From an uncultured Marinobacter sp. (GTDB taxonomy: Bacteria; Pseudomonadota; Gammaproteobacteria; Pseudomonadales; Oleiphilaceae): 64,000 nt of DNA. How positions within the stretch are numbered: the first letter of the stretch is position 1; every line of letters starts with the position of its first letter. The position numbers and the translations under genes were made by a program. The stretch spans positions 248,001 to 312,000 of the forward strand of contig NZ_CANLBK010000004.1 of the NCBI RefSeq assembly GCF_947488835.1. The letters are read 5' to 3'. The notes under the pieces are model-generated. The model saw nothing but the letters and a program-made list of their open reading frames with translations. It ran no database searches and was not told the origin of the DNA. Below are positions 6,631-15,405 of the stretch, in pieces.

Positions 6631-9192
6631 TTATCCGGGGGTGTGTTGTCTGGTGACGGCTTCATGCCTTTGGGATAGCCAGCCCAGCATGCGTTCAAGT
6701 GGCAGCGGCCGGCTCAGGAAGTAGCCCTGAATCATGTCGCAGCCCATCCCTTTCAGCAGATCTGCAGTGGCCTCCTCTTCCACGCCCTCGGCCACAACCA
6801 GGTAGCCGAGGCTGTGACACATGTTGATGGTCGTCTGAACAATTACTCTGTCTTCTTCGCGGGTAGCCAGATCCGTAATAAGCGATCGATCAATTTTGAT
6901 TTCGCTGGCGGGTAATTGCTTGATATAGGAAAGCGAGGAGTAGCCGGACCCGAAGTCATCAATGGACACCGGAATCCCCGCGTTGGCCAGTGAGTTAAGG
7001 GCTTTAAGAGCGTTGACGGGGTCCTGCATCATCGATGTTTCTGTAACCTCAAAGATGATCGCGCCCCGGTGTTCCACGTGTGCCCCCATCAAGCGTTTTA
7101 CAAACATCGGAAAATCCGGTTCCCGGAGATTATTCGGTGAGATATTGACCGAGAGGTCCAGAAGATGGCCGTTATCGAGCAGGCGGCTCCGGAGTTCAAG
7201 TGATTGCTCCAGCACCCAACGGGTGAGTGGTTTTATCAGCCCTGTCTGCTCAGCCAGCGTGATGATTTCATCCGCAGGCACGGGCTGTTCTCTTGCTGGC
7301 CAGCGAATGAGGGCCTCCATTCCACAGATCCTGCCGGTTCTTAGGTTCAGCTTGGGCTGCAAATGGAGCGCCAGTTCATTATTCACAAGTGCTTTCTGTA
7401 ATTCTGAGACCATCGTAAGCCGGCTGGCACTGTATGAGTCCAGGGATGGCCTGTAGTACGCAATTCCGCGCTCACGGGCGCGCTCTGAGCCCTCCGCTAT
7501 CGAAGCCCTGCGAATCAAAGAGGATGCGTCAGTGCCATCAACCGGTGAAACGGCGACGCCAATCTGGGCGTTCAGTGGAATCTTCATGCCAAGAAAATCG
7601 ACGGGGGCACGGATAGCTTCCAGTGCACGGACAACCGCTCTGCGTGCCTGCTCGGTCATATCGGCATCCACTATGCAGACTAATGTCTCCAGGTCGAGAG
7701 AGGCTGTGTAAAAGCTGCGCCCGTTATGTTGACCAAGAGAGATAACGCCTGGAATCTGACGGGCGATAGCATTCGCATTTTTCGCGGTCACCTCTGAAAT
7801 GAGGTCGCTGTTTCGGTGCCCAAGGGTCTTGGTCACAGACTGCAAGTTATTCAGGTGGATGACGACAATGCCGTGCCGGGTGTCTGGAGTCCGGCGAATC
7901 AGGTCATTCACTTGCATCTCGAAATTGGTACGGTTGGGAAGGCCTGTAAGCGAGTTGTGTAGTGCGTTTTCTATTAGTTTCAGTTCGGCTGAACGCCGGG
8001 CTGCCATGGCTTTCAGCTCCGCATCGCGGGCTGCTACCTTCCCTTGGCGTTCTTGGTAAAGCCGCGCGGCCAGCGCCAGTGCCAGCAAAACTGCCTGAAG
8101 GGCAGACCCGATCTCCATACCGTAAGCTGTAATAAAGTTGTTGGGCATAAACCCGGCTTTGTTCGCACCGGTAATGGCGCTGCCAACGGACAAGGCGCAC
8201 CAGGCTATTGTGTAATAGCCAGCTTGTGGGTTGCCGCGTATCCATTGTAATGGCCCCATGATGGTAAGAAGCAGCGTGCTTGGGATCGCGACAGCCACCG
8301 ATAACCGTATGGAAGTGCTGAAATCAAGCAGGCCGGAGGCTGCGATCAGGAGTGCGTTTGCCGCAATAAAGCCGATGACAACCCGGTTCAGAGCCGGCCC
8401 GGAATGTTCAAGTTGGAGAAATGAGCGCGAAAATAACAGGGTAAACATGACGGCAAAGGGTATGGAAAGCAAGGTGACCCAGCTATGAAGCTCAGGGCTC
8501 CTTGGCCACAGCAGTTGGAAGGCCGTGCCATTCAAGCTGCTGATTAGCAGAAGGTAGCTTATCGTCGAGAGCACGTAGAAAAGATAGACATTCTCGCGCA
8601 GAGCAAAAAATACAAACAGGTTGAAAAAAATAACGCTGATCAATACGCCGTAATAGATGGCATGGAGCTGCTCCTCAACGGATGCGTGCTCAAAAAACGT
8701 TTGAGCATTCCATAGAGCCAAGGGTGCTTGCAAAGTACCTGTTGTTCTCACTTCGAGCAAAACCTGCCGATCAGTGCTTGTGTCCGCGCTGAACGGGAAC
8801 AGGAAGTGCCGGTTGAGGATGGGGCGCTCTTTGAAGGGGTGATGGTCGCCAGTAACGGTCGCTTCAATAACCTGCCCGTTTTCCATCAGATAAAAGACAA
8901 CGTGATCCAAATGGGCGTACCCGATCTCAAGCAAATTAATCTGGGGGTTAACAGGAACATCAAAACGGAACCAAATGGTATCCCGGGTGTAGCCAAAATT
9001 TGCGCTGCTGTTTGCGAGAGGTTGCCAGTCACCAGAGGCTGATGCTTCGGCGGGCGACAGTTCAGCGTCGGGAGACAGGCGGAGAAACTCGACACTGGGA
9101 AAATGGAACGCCTCAGCGCCCTGGCAGCTAAACGCCAGGGATAAAAACAGCGCAACTGCTGTCAGAGTGCGAAACCATTTGAATCTTGTCAC
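6631..9192 (-). CDS. 7TM-DISM membrane receptor with degenerate GGDEF and intact EAL domain
   Basis: 853 residues, predicted to degrade cyclic-di-GMP in response to an external ligand. Order: signal peptide (about 1-26), a periplasmic 7TMR-DISMED2-type sensor domain (about 28-165), seven hydrophobic helices (about 175-380), a coiled linker, GGDEF (about 405-570) and EAL (about 595-840). The GGDEF signature is lost: the site reads HNGRSFY. In the EAL domain all key residues I can check are kept: EAL in GMEALIRW, N in SVNISPNN, E in FEVTETS, DD in SIDDFGSGYSSL, K in EIKIDRS, E in VAEGVEE and Q in IQGYFLSRP. It starts with GTG at 9192 behind a weak ribosome site. Signal identity is unknown. Confidence 0.9.
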   Translation of the reverse strand: MTRFKWFRTLTAVALFLSLAFSCQGAEAFHFPSVEFLRLSPDAELSPAEASASGDWQPLANSSANFGYTRDTIWFRFDVPVNPQINLLEIGYAHLDHVVFYLMENGQVIEATVTGDHHPFKERPILNRHFLFPFSADTSTDRQVLLEVRTTGTLQAPLALWNAQTFFEHASVEEQLHAIYYGVLISVIFFNLFVFFALRENVYLFYVLSTISYLLLISSLNGTAFQLLWPRSPELHSWVTLLSIPFAVMFTLLFSRSFLQLEHSGPALNRVVIGFIAANALLIAASGLLDFSTSIRLSVAVAIPSTLLLTIMGPLQWIRGNPQAGYYTIAWCALSVGSAITGANKAGFMPNNFITAYGMEIGSALQAVLLALALAARLYQERQGKVAARDAELKAMAARRSAELKLIENALHNSLTGLPNRTNFEMQVNDLIRRTPDTRHGIVVIHLNNLQSVTKTLGHRNSDLISEVTAKNANAIARQIPGVISLGQHNGRSFYTASLDLETLVCIVDADMTEQARRAVVRALEAIRAPVDFLGMKIPLNAQIGVAVSPVDGTDASSLIRRASIAEGSERARERGIAYYRPSLDSYSASRLTMVSELQKALVNNELALHLQPKLNLRTGRICGMEALIRWPAREQPVPADEIITLAEQTGLIKPLTRWVLEQSLELRSRLLDNGHLLDLSVNISPNNLREPDFPMFVKRLMGAHVEHRGAIIFEVTETSMMQDPVNALKALNSLANAGIPVSIDDFGSGYSSLSYIKQLPASEIKIDRSLITDLATREEDRVIVQTTINMCHSLGYLVVAEGVEEEATADLLKGMGCDMIQGYFLSRPLPLERMLGWLSQRHEAVTRQHTPG

Positions 9193-9261
9193 GATTCACC
9201 GAAAGTTGTGGTTGTTTTCAAAACCAGTGTGGACTGTAGCTAATAGCGGCCCAAAGTGCTC

Positions 9262-9714
9262 CTAGTTTAGTGCGGCAGATACCCATTTACGTACCCAGGG
9301 CAAGGCTTCTTCTTCCGGTTCCTGGGTTTCCAGCGCATCAATGCGTAGAGTGTCGCCAACCTTTCGGGCAGCGGTTTCATAAAGTGCTTCTTCCATCAGC
9401 TCGCCGGCGCCACAATACGTATCACCGTAAGAGCTATCCCCCAGAACAATGATGCCAAAGGGGCGTCCTGGCTGTTGTGGTAACTGATCACGCAAATCCA
9501 CATAAAAGGGTAGAAGGTTGCCGGGAACTTCTCCTTCGCCAGTGGTCGATGTGCAAACCAGCAAAGGGGCCGTATCAGAGGTCATATCCTCCAGTGTCGG
9601 GTTCTCCAGAACCTTAACGGAATAGCCTTCGGCATCCAGAGCCTGCTTGATGGCTTTGGCGGTCATCAGTGCCCCGCCATAGACGCTACCCACCAGAATT
9701 CGAATGTCTTTCAT
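9262..9714 (-). CDS. mioC: MioC-like flavodoxin
   Basis: Short-chain flavodoxin of 150 residues that binds FMN and acts as a soluble electron carrier. The FMN phosphate loop is at the N-terminus (GSVYGGALMTA), the TSTTGEGEVPGNL loop is near residue 57, and the isoalloxazine-binding LGDSSYGDTYCGAG loop is near residue 93. Starts at ATG 9714 with GGGAAA upstream. It stands alone between two cyclic-di-GMP genes; nothing ties it to them functionally. Confidence 0.9.
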   Translation of the reverse strand: MKDIRILVGSVYGGALMTAKAIKQALDAEGYSVKVLENPTLEDMTSDTAPLLVCTSTTGEGEVPGNLLPFYVDLRDQLPQQPGRPFGIIVLGDSSYGDTYCGAGELMEEALYETAARKVGDTLRIDALETQEPEEEALPWVRKWVSAALN

Positions 9715-9790
9715 GTAATTTCCCGTTCAGTGCAAATCGATTTTCCAGGTTTTATTTAGCGCCGGATAGTAGCGGCCAGGCTATGCAGTC

Positions 9791-10894
9791 TCAAGCGCTT
9801 GGTGCATCTTGGGCATTTGCAGCCTGGCTGCGTACCCGAGGTGCAATCCGGTTGCGTCCGGATTCCTTGGCGCTGTAGAGATGCAAGTCTGCTTGGCGAA
9901 GCATGTTGTCAATGGAGTCGGCCTGAGAAATAGAGCAGACGCCCGCACTCATGGTTATGGGTAAATCCTCGCCGTGGAAGCTAAAGCTCTCCCGCGCTAC
10001 CTCGCTGCGTAAGCGTTCGGCCAGCGTGAGAGCTGGAAGCAGGGATGTATCCGGCAGCAGCAGGAGAAACTCCTCGCCGCCCCAGCGGGCCGCCACATCG
10101 GTTTGACGGATGACGGACTGCACCGTTGTGGCAAACTGCTTCAGAGCTGCATCGCCAGCGCTATGGCCATAGTGGTCGTTGATATTCTTGAAAAGATCGA
10201 GGTCGATCAGAACAATGGAAAAGTGGTGCCCGGAACGCTGGTACCGTGAAAACTCTTCCGATAACCGATTCAGGATATCTCGCCTATTAGACAGCCCGGT
10301 AAGCTCATCGGTTTTGGCCGCATGTTCGTGAGTCAGGGCGAGATCCAGCAATTCGTTACGAGCCTTCAGTCTGCTGGCTTCGAGGACAAAACAGAAGATC
10401 GATTCAAAGGTCAGTGTTGCGAAAAAGCGGATCTTGAAGTCGCCGCTGTACTCCGCCTGCACAAAGGGCAGGCCGGGAAACTGGAACACAATAAGGGCAA
10501 CCAGATAGACCAGCAGAAGAATCATGGTGCCGGTTTTCAGATTGGTCAGGAAAAACAGCAGAGGCGGAAACACGTAGAACCACAGAGGGCCGGTATTGCT
10601 CTCACCGCCGGAGGCTATGAGGTAAGTAAAAAGAAAGCTTACAATAACCAAAAGCCCGGTTTTTTGTATCTCGCGATTCCGGGAGAAGGCAAACCAGACC
10701 ATGTTCGCGACCACGGGCAGAATAAATCCCCACAGGGCAAGAGCGTGACCGTAATGTGCTGAGCTCCAGGCTTTTGCGCCAATGCCGAACAGGGTCAAAA
10801 TCGCCGCGAGTGACAGCCACGTCAGCACCAGTGAAATCTGCGCGCTTTCGCGTTCCTGTGCAGCTTGATAGCCCAAGGATGAGTGTTTTGTCAT
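9791..10894 (-). CDS. Membrane diguanylate cyclase (GGDEF)
   Basis: 367 residues, predicted to make cyclic-di-GMP. About six hydrophobic segments (residues 20-185) are followed by a short helix and a GGDEF domain (about 200-350). The domain has DELTGLSNRRD, the metal-binding IVLIDLDLFKNINDHYGH, and an intact active-site GGEEF inside AARWGGEEFLLLLP. An inhibitory RxxD site is not evident five residues before it. The start ATG at 10894 (MTKHSSLGYQ) has AAGG nine bases upstream; the frame extends further but without a ribosome site. The N-terminal membrane module resembles small MASE-type sensors, but I cannot name it. Confidence 0.9.
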   Translation of the reverse strand: MTKHSSLGYQAAQERESAQISLVLTWLSLAAILTLFGIGAKAWSSAHYGHALALWGFILPVVANMVWFAFSRNREIQKTGLLVIVSFLFTYLIASGGESNTGPLWFYVFPPLLFFLTNLKTGTMILLLVYLVALIVFQFPGLPFVQAEYSGDFKIRFFATLTFESIFCFVLEASRLKARNELLDLALTHEHAAKTDELTGLSNRRDILNRLSEEFSRYQRSGHHFSIVLIDLDLFKNINDHYGHSAGDAALKQFATTVQSVIRQTDVAARWGGEEFLLLLPDTSLLPALTLAERLRSEVARESFSFHGEDLPITMSAGVCSISQADSIDNMLRQADLHLYSAKESGRNRIAPRVRSQAANAQDAPSA

Positions 10895-11024
10895 AGCGGC
10901 CTTGTTGTTATGTACAACGCTGTTGTTTATTACTCTGGCTCTTTGCCCATTATGAATCAGGCAACGGTAGGTATGCATCTGTTTCAGGTGTATTGTGTGA
11001 TCGGTTCGCGCAGACGCACATTAG

Positions 11025-11053
11025 TTTCAATTTCAGGGTAAAAAATTTATAGT
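11025..11053 (+). promoter_or_regulatory. Candidate promoter of the PiT transporter gene
   Basis: TATAGT (11048-11053) is a five-of-six -10 with TTTCAA (11025-11030) 17 bases upstream as a weak -35, in an AT-rich patch 56 bases before the gene. I looked for a Pho box here and did not find one, which fits a constitutive low-affinity transporter. Confidence 0.38.
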
Positions 11054-11108
11054 TGCGCGCTACACGGTGGATCCTTCCCCATTCAGACCAAATGAGACTT
11101 ATTCTGTT

Positions 11109-12668
11109 ATGGCCCGTTCAAGCGGATTTCTGGACACTCTTCTTACCAGCAACTCTACAGAGCGATACCGGGTCGGGCTCAGCTTGTTGTTCTTGCTCGG
11201 CGTCTGGCTGGCGGTAGGTTCCTTCAGTGAAGGGTTGCCCAATAGCACCTTGCTTATGGCTGCAGCGGTCATCGGCGGCTATATGGCGATCAATATAGGT
11301 GCTAACGACGTTGCAAACAACGTTGGTCCTGCGGTTGGCTCTGGTGCTCTCTCTCTGGGTGCTGCCGTTATTCTGGCAGGCATTTTTGAATCTGCTGGTG
11401 CGTTGATTGCGGGTGGCGATGTTGTCTCTACCATCAAGGGCGGCATTATTGATCCCACAAGTCTTGAAGACGGCCGCGCCTTTGTCTGGCTGATGACAGC
11501 AGCTCTTCTTGCAGGTGCGCTCTGGCTCAATCTGGCCACCTGGATGGGTGCGCCTGTATCCACCACCCACTCCATTGTCGGCGGCGTGCTCGGCGCCGGC
11601 ATTGCTGCTGGCGGCTGGGGCATTGCAGATTGGGGTGTTATGGCCAAGATTGCCGCCAGCTGGGTTATTTCGCCAGTTCTTGGCGGGGCCTTGGCGGCCC
11701 TGTTGCTATTTGTTATCAACAAAACTGTGCTTTATAGAAGGAACGTAATACCTGCAGCGCGAACCTTTGTACCCTGGCTCGTCGCCATCATGGCATGGGC
11801 CTTCGGCACCTACTTGATGATCAAAGGCGTAAAGAAAATTGTTGAGGTCGACTTCCTTCAAGCCTCTCTGGTCGGCTTGGGTGCTGCGGTAGTCTCCTTT
11901 TTTATCGTGCGATCTCTGGCTTCTCGTCGCGCAGCCACTATGGAAAACAGCGCAGGGGGGGTGAATACCCTGTTCACCTGGCCACTGATATTTGCGGCTG
12001 CTCTGCTAAGCTTCGCCCATGGTGCAAACGACGTAGCGAATGCTATCGGCCCACTTGCGGCCATCAACGATGCGCTATCCAACGGTGCGATCGTGACAGC
12101 TTCAAGCATTCCTCTGTGGGTCATGATGATTGGTGCCCTGGGCTTAACCGTCGGCCTCATGCTCTTTGGTCCGCGTCTGATCAAAACCGTGGGCAGCGAA
12201 ATTACCGAGCTGGATAAGACCCGTGCCTTCTGTATTGCACTGTCGGCGGCACTTACGGTTATTCTGGCGTCGCAACTGGGCTTGCCGGTGAGCTCTACGC
12301 ACATTGCCATTGGCGGCGTTTTCGGTGTTGGCTTTTTGCGTGAGTATCTGAAATCCAATTACGCGACGCAATTGCATAAGATCATGGAAGAGCGTGATGA
12401 AGATGATCTTGAGCGTCTCAAGCCTTTCCTGGATGACTTCCGCAACGCTTCTGTTGAAGAGATGGAGAAGCTTCTCAAGCGGGCCAAGAAAAAGAAGCAC
12501 GTGCCGCTTACCAAGTCGGACCGCAAGCGGCTCAAGAAAATCTACAAAGAAGAAATGGTTAAACGCTCACACCTTGTTCGAATAGCGGCTGCCTGGATTA
12601 TCACAGTGCCCGCATCAGCAATTATGGCAGCCATACTGTTTTTCACTTTGCGTGGGCTGTTCGTCTGA
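11109..12668 (+). CDS. PiT-family inorganic phosphate transporter
   Basis: Low-affinity phosphate permease, 519 residues. The two internally repeated PiT signatures are clear: GANDVANNVGPAVGSGALSL in the first half and AHGANDVANAIGPLAAI in the second, each followed later by an STTHSI or SSTHIAIGG loop. Between the next-to-last membrane helices sits a charged cytoplasmic insertion of about 80 residues (from LHKIMEERDEDD to EEMVKRSH), very rich in Lys, Arg, Glu and Asp. The ATG at 11109 is preferred over a GTG 42 bases upstream. The DUF47/PhoU-like gene that often accompanies PiT is not next to it. Confidence 0.94.
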   Translation: MARSSGFLDTLLTSNSTERYRVGLSLLFLLGVWLAVGSFSEGLPNSTLLMAAAVIGGYMAINIGANDVANNVGPAVGSGALSLGAAVILAGIFESAGALIAGGDVVSTIKGGIIDPTSLEDGRAFVWLMTAALLAGALWLNLATWMGAPVSTTHSIVGGVLGAGIAAGGWGIADWGVMAKIAASWVISPVLGGALAALLLFVINKTVLYRRNVIPAARTFVPWLVAIMAWAFGTYLMIKGVKKIVEVDFLQASLVGLGAAVVSFFIVRSLASRRAATMENSAGGVNTLFTWPLIFAAALLSFAHGANDVANAIGPLAAINDALSNGAIVTASSIPLWVMMIGALGLTVGLMLFGPRLIKTVGSEITELDKTRAFCIALSAALTVILASQLGLPVSSTHIAIGGVFGVGFLREYLKSNYATQLHKIMEERDEDDLERLKPFLDDFRNASVEEMEKLLKRAKKKKHVPLTKSDRKRLKKIYKEEMVKRSHLVRIAAAWIITVPASAIMAAILFFTLRGLFV

Positions 12669-12767
12669 TTGTGCTGGCTGGTTGTAACGCTTAGGTTTGG
12701 CCATACTGTGTATATGCTACGGGAGCTGCATGCTCCCCCAGAATTTATTTGCCCCGGAGGGTGAGGT

Positions 12768-13037
12768 ATGAGTACACCGATTGAAAGCCGTCGTCAGGCC
12801 AAGGTGATTGATGAGCTTCGAGTGTTTATCAAGAAGGTGTTAAGCGATCCGACCATCGCGGTAAAGTCTATCGACATTGCCCGAAAGTACCGGTCTCAGC
12901 CTGGCTCCGACGAAGTGATCGCCCGGGAAATCAGCGCTAACACAACCATCCGTATTCCGGAAAAATGGAGTGACGCGGATAGAATGTTCCTGGAAATTAT
13001 TGACGAAGTGCTGGATGACGAAGAGGCTTTGTACTGA
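12768..13037 (+). CDS. Small hypothetical protein (89 residues)
   Basis: I do not recognise a family. The frame opens with ATG behind a strong GGAGGGTGAGGT ribosome site, which supports a real gene. The protein is mixed alpha/beta-like and soluble, with a basic N-terminal helix (SRRQAKVIDELRVFIKKVL) and an acidic C-terminus (EIIDEVLDDEEALY). It lies 99 bases downstream of the PiT gene in the same direction and is followed by the long hairpin at 13056-13170, which may end its transcript. Confidence 0.7.
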   Translation: MSTPIESRRQAKVIDELRVFIKKVLSDPTIAVKSIDIARKYRSQPGSDEVIAREISANTTIRIPEKWSDADRMFLEIIDEVLDDEEALY

Positions 13038-13055
13038 GCTAGGCTCCGGTGGAGC

Positions 13056-13170
13056 GAGCAGGACGGGGCGAGGCGATTTCAGAAACACGCTGTGAATACG
13101 TCCCTGTACGCTCGGCTCCGCCATCCATGGCTCCGCACGGTTTCTGAAATCGCCTCGCCCCGTCCTGCTC
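13056..13170. repeat. Long hairpin repeat, copy 1
   Basis: Two 31-base arms (13056-13086 and 13140-13170) are perfect reverse complements and enclose a 53-base loop (13087-13139). CGGT at 13047-13050 and ACCG at 13171-13174 can add four pairs beyond a bulge. The loop contains GGCTCCG twice and the small palindrome GCCATCCATGGC. Copy 2 at 15406-15512 has the same loop length and 48 of 53 identical loop bases, in the same orientation, but a different stem. It lies between the convergent ends of the 89-residue gene and panP, so it could also act as a transcript end. Short frames reading through it are artefacts. Confidence 0.9.
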
Positions 13171-13194
13171 ACCGAATCTTCAGAGTTGCTTGTC

Positions 13195-14871
13195 TCAGGC
13201 CTGCTTTTGCCCTTGCTCATGCTGCTTCAGCACCGCATCCGCCATTTGGTGCAGTATTCTGATTTCGTCCTGAATTCCTTCTTCTCCTGAAAGCTCTCGC
13301 TGCTCTTCCAGAATGTCCGCCAGTATTTCAGGTGTGGTCAGAGGATTCGCCAGAACAACCCGGAACACAATGCACGGGAACTTGTAGTAACAGGCTGGTT
13401 CCAGCCGGGTTCTCGACACAAATGCCTTGCCCCGTTCCCGTTGGGTTTTCTGGATAAATTTGGTGACGCTATTCAGGCACGCGTTAAGCTTTTCCGCCTG
13501 AAGTGGATCAGCCAAAGCCAAAGCTTGCTGCACGTTTTCCGGGCAGTAGCGGTAGGTAAGAATGTTCAGCTCAGGCCGGGTCACCAGCTCAAAATCAGGT
13601 TGAGCGTCAATCATTTCGGCGAAGTTTGCCGCTTTTTCAATACCCTGATCAATCAGTATCTCGTAGCCTTCCCGGGCCAGAATTTTCAAACCGGAATGGA
13701 TCAGCATCGACATGCCGGGGCGTGAACCTTCCAACGTGGTAGAGCCCAGGTCGCGGGAGCCTTTACGGATAATGTATTGGGCGTGGTGCTCAACAGCACT
13801 GGCGAGGCTGGGGTCTTTGAATACCACCAAACCAACACCCATAGGCACATACAGCTGCTTGTGGGCATCGAAGGTGACTGAGTCTGCCTTTTCTATGCCG
13901 CGCAATAAATGACGATAGGTTCGGGAGAACAGTGTTGGGCCGCCCCAGGCTGCATCTACGTGGAAATGGGCACCGAATTCCCGGGCGATGTCTGCCATGG
14001 CGTCCAGAGGATCAACGTTGCCGGTCTCGGTGGTGCCGGCAATGCCGCAGATGGCCATAACCTTGATTTTCTGTTTCTGCAATTCCAGGCACTTGTCACG
14101 CAGGGCGTCTGTTTGGATTCGGTTATCGTCGTCTGTGTCTACTGCAACCAGAGATTCACGGCCAAGGCCTAGCACGTCGGCGGCTTTGCCCAGAGAGTAA
14201 TGCCCGCGGCGGGATACCACTATGGCAGCGCCTTCGTAGCCATAGTATTTCAATGCACGGAACAAACCTTCCTGGTGCAGGCCGCGGAAGCTGCCTTCTG
14301 CCGGGAAAGCACGGTTGCGTGCAACCCAGAGTGCGGTGAGGTTGGCTACTGTGCCCCCGGAGCACATGGCTCCCAGGGAATGGCGGGGGTCGTGCATCCA
14401 CTTGCGATAAAAGGCGCCGTCTTCCTGATACACCAGCCGGTGTATCATGCCCAACACTTGCCGCTCCATAGGCGTGAAGGCCTTGGAGGTTTCAGTTTTT
14501 ACCAGGTTCTGGTTCAAGGCAATCATGATCTTGGACAGCGGCAGCATGAAGTATGGCAGTGCTGAGGTCATGTGGCCGATAAAGGCGGGTGATGCAGTGT
14601 GAACGGAATTGGCAACCAGTTTGTCGAGCAGGAATTGGGCCTGCTCTGAAACGAACACGGGCTTTTCCGGGATGGTGTAGTCGGAGAAGTTCTTCTCGAC
14701 GTCTGCAAGATCCCGTTCAACCGCAACGATATGCTCTTGCAGGAAGCCTGCAAGGTTGCGGGAAATATTCTGGTCAATACGGCTGAGCGTGGACTCCGGT
14801 GCCTCGGGCACGGTGAACACGCGATACATGGCTTCAACTGAGGCCTGAGCCGTCTTTTTCTTGCCGGTCAT
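13195..14871 (-). CDS. panP: PLP-dependent aspartate 1-decarboxylase (PanP type)
   Basis: Group II pyridoxal-phosphate decarboxylase, 558 residues. It resembles the PanP family that makes beta-alanine from aspartate for pantothenate and CoA in bacteria without the pyruvoyl PanD. The cofactor lysine is in VTFDAHKQLYVPMG (about residue 338). The glycine-rich stretch GAMCSGGTVANLTALWVARN and the cofactor-binding DAAWGGPTLFS are both present. The family's long N-terminal domain with SPAFIGHMTSALPYF is intact. Start ATG 14871; a GTG five codons upstream is possible. Substrate is inferred from family resemblance; glutamate or cysteine-sulfinate decarboxylases are related. Confidence 0.85.
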   Translation of the reverse strand: MTGKKKTAQASVEAMYRVFTVPEAPESTLSRIDQNISRNLAGFLQEHIVAVERDLADVEKNFSDYTIPEKPVFVSEQAQFLLDKLVANSVHTASPAFIGHMTSALPYFMLPLSKIMIALNQNLVKTETSKAFTPMERQVLGMIHRLVYQEDGAFYRKWMHDPRHSLGAMCSGGTVANLTALWVARNRAFPAEGSFRGLHQEGLFRALKYYGYEGAAIVVSRRGHYSLGKAADVLGLGRESLVAVDTDDDNRIQTDALRDKCLELQKQKIKVMAICGIAGTTETGNVDPLDAMADIAREFGAHFHVDAAWGGPTLFSRTYRHLLRGIEKADSVTFDAHKQLYVPMGVGLVVFKDPSLASAVEHHAQYIIRKGSRDLGSTTLEGSRPGMSMLIHSGLKILAREGYEILIDQGIEKAANFAEMIDAQPDFELVTRPELNILTYRYCPENVQQALALADPLQAEKLNACLNSVTKFIQKTQRERGKAFVSRTRLEPACYYKFPCIVFRVVLANPLTTPEILADILEEQRELSGEEGIQDEIRILHQMADAVLKQHEQGQKQA

Positions 14872-15043
14872 AGATACCACACACAATCAGTGGTCACCGC
14901 AGGGCCTGTTCCCGATGCCCAACGGATACAGCCGGGGTCTGTTTCCGGCATTGGTTACTTGTCACCTGTCGCTTCCAGGCACACTGGCATCCCTGAGGGG
15001 GCGTAGTATACGGGCTGCTTAAATGTTGTGCCACTGAGCTTTA

Positions 15044-15391
15044 TCAGAGAATTTCCCGGTGAATGTCGAGTATAGCCGCATCGACCTTTTCCTGTATGGC
15101 TTTCTCTACCTGGTCGAGGCGCTGGGTGATTTGCTGCGATGAGGTGCCCAGCGCAGCGATTGTCCAAGTGGCGCAATCGAGGGCTTCCAGGTCGGCGGTT
15201 TCGGCTACGGCCAGGTCGGGTTCTTTGCCCCAGACGGCGCGCAGCGGGGTGAAGACTTTGCGTTTGGCCTTGAGGTCTTCGCAGCCGTAAAGCTGGAAGT
15301 GCAGGGTGAGTACGCCTACGTGGGGTGTGATCGCGGTGTTGTGTTGGGGCGCATTGCCTTCTTTGAGTAATTTTCTTAGTGCTTCTGACAT
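15044..15391 (-). CDS. DUF503-family protein
   Basis: 115 residues, resembling the small DUF503 (YlxP-like) family: VGVLTLHFQLYGCEDLKAKRK at the front matches the usual strand followed by an SLKEKR-like turn, and the LAVAETADLEALDCATWTIAALG core and ILDIHREIL end also fit. The family's function is poorly known; members often sit near translation and ribosome-maturation genes, which is not the case here. It starts at ATG 15391 with GGAGTAAC directly upstream. Hairpin repeat copy 2 begins only 14 bases before its start codon, so a transcript from further upstream would carry that structure in its leader. Confidence 0.72.
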   Translation of the reverse strand: MSEALRKLLKEGNAPQHNTAITPHVGVLTLHFQLYGCEDLKAKRKVFTPLRAVWGKEPDLAVAETADLEALDCATWTIAALGTSSQQITQRLDQVEKAIQEKVDAAILDIHREIL

Positions 15392-15405
15392 GTTACTCCG
15401 TGAAA

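Noticed and set aside
11000..11108. Pho box in front of the PiT transporter
   Set aside because: No pair of CTGTCAT-like repeats with four-base spacing was found on either strand.
12840..13220. A minus-strand frame that runs through hairpin copy 1
   Set aside because: It overlaps the 89-residue gene, reads through a perfect inverted repeat, and resembles only the translated repeat sequence that is often miscalled as protein.
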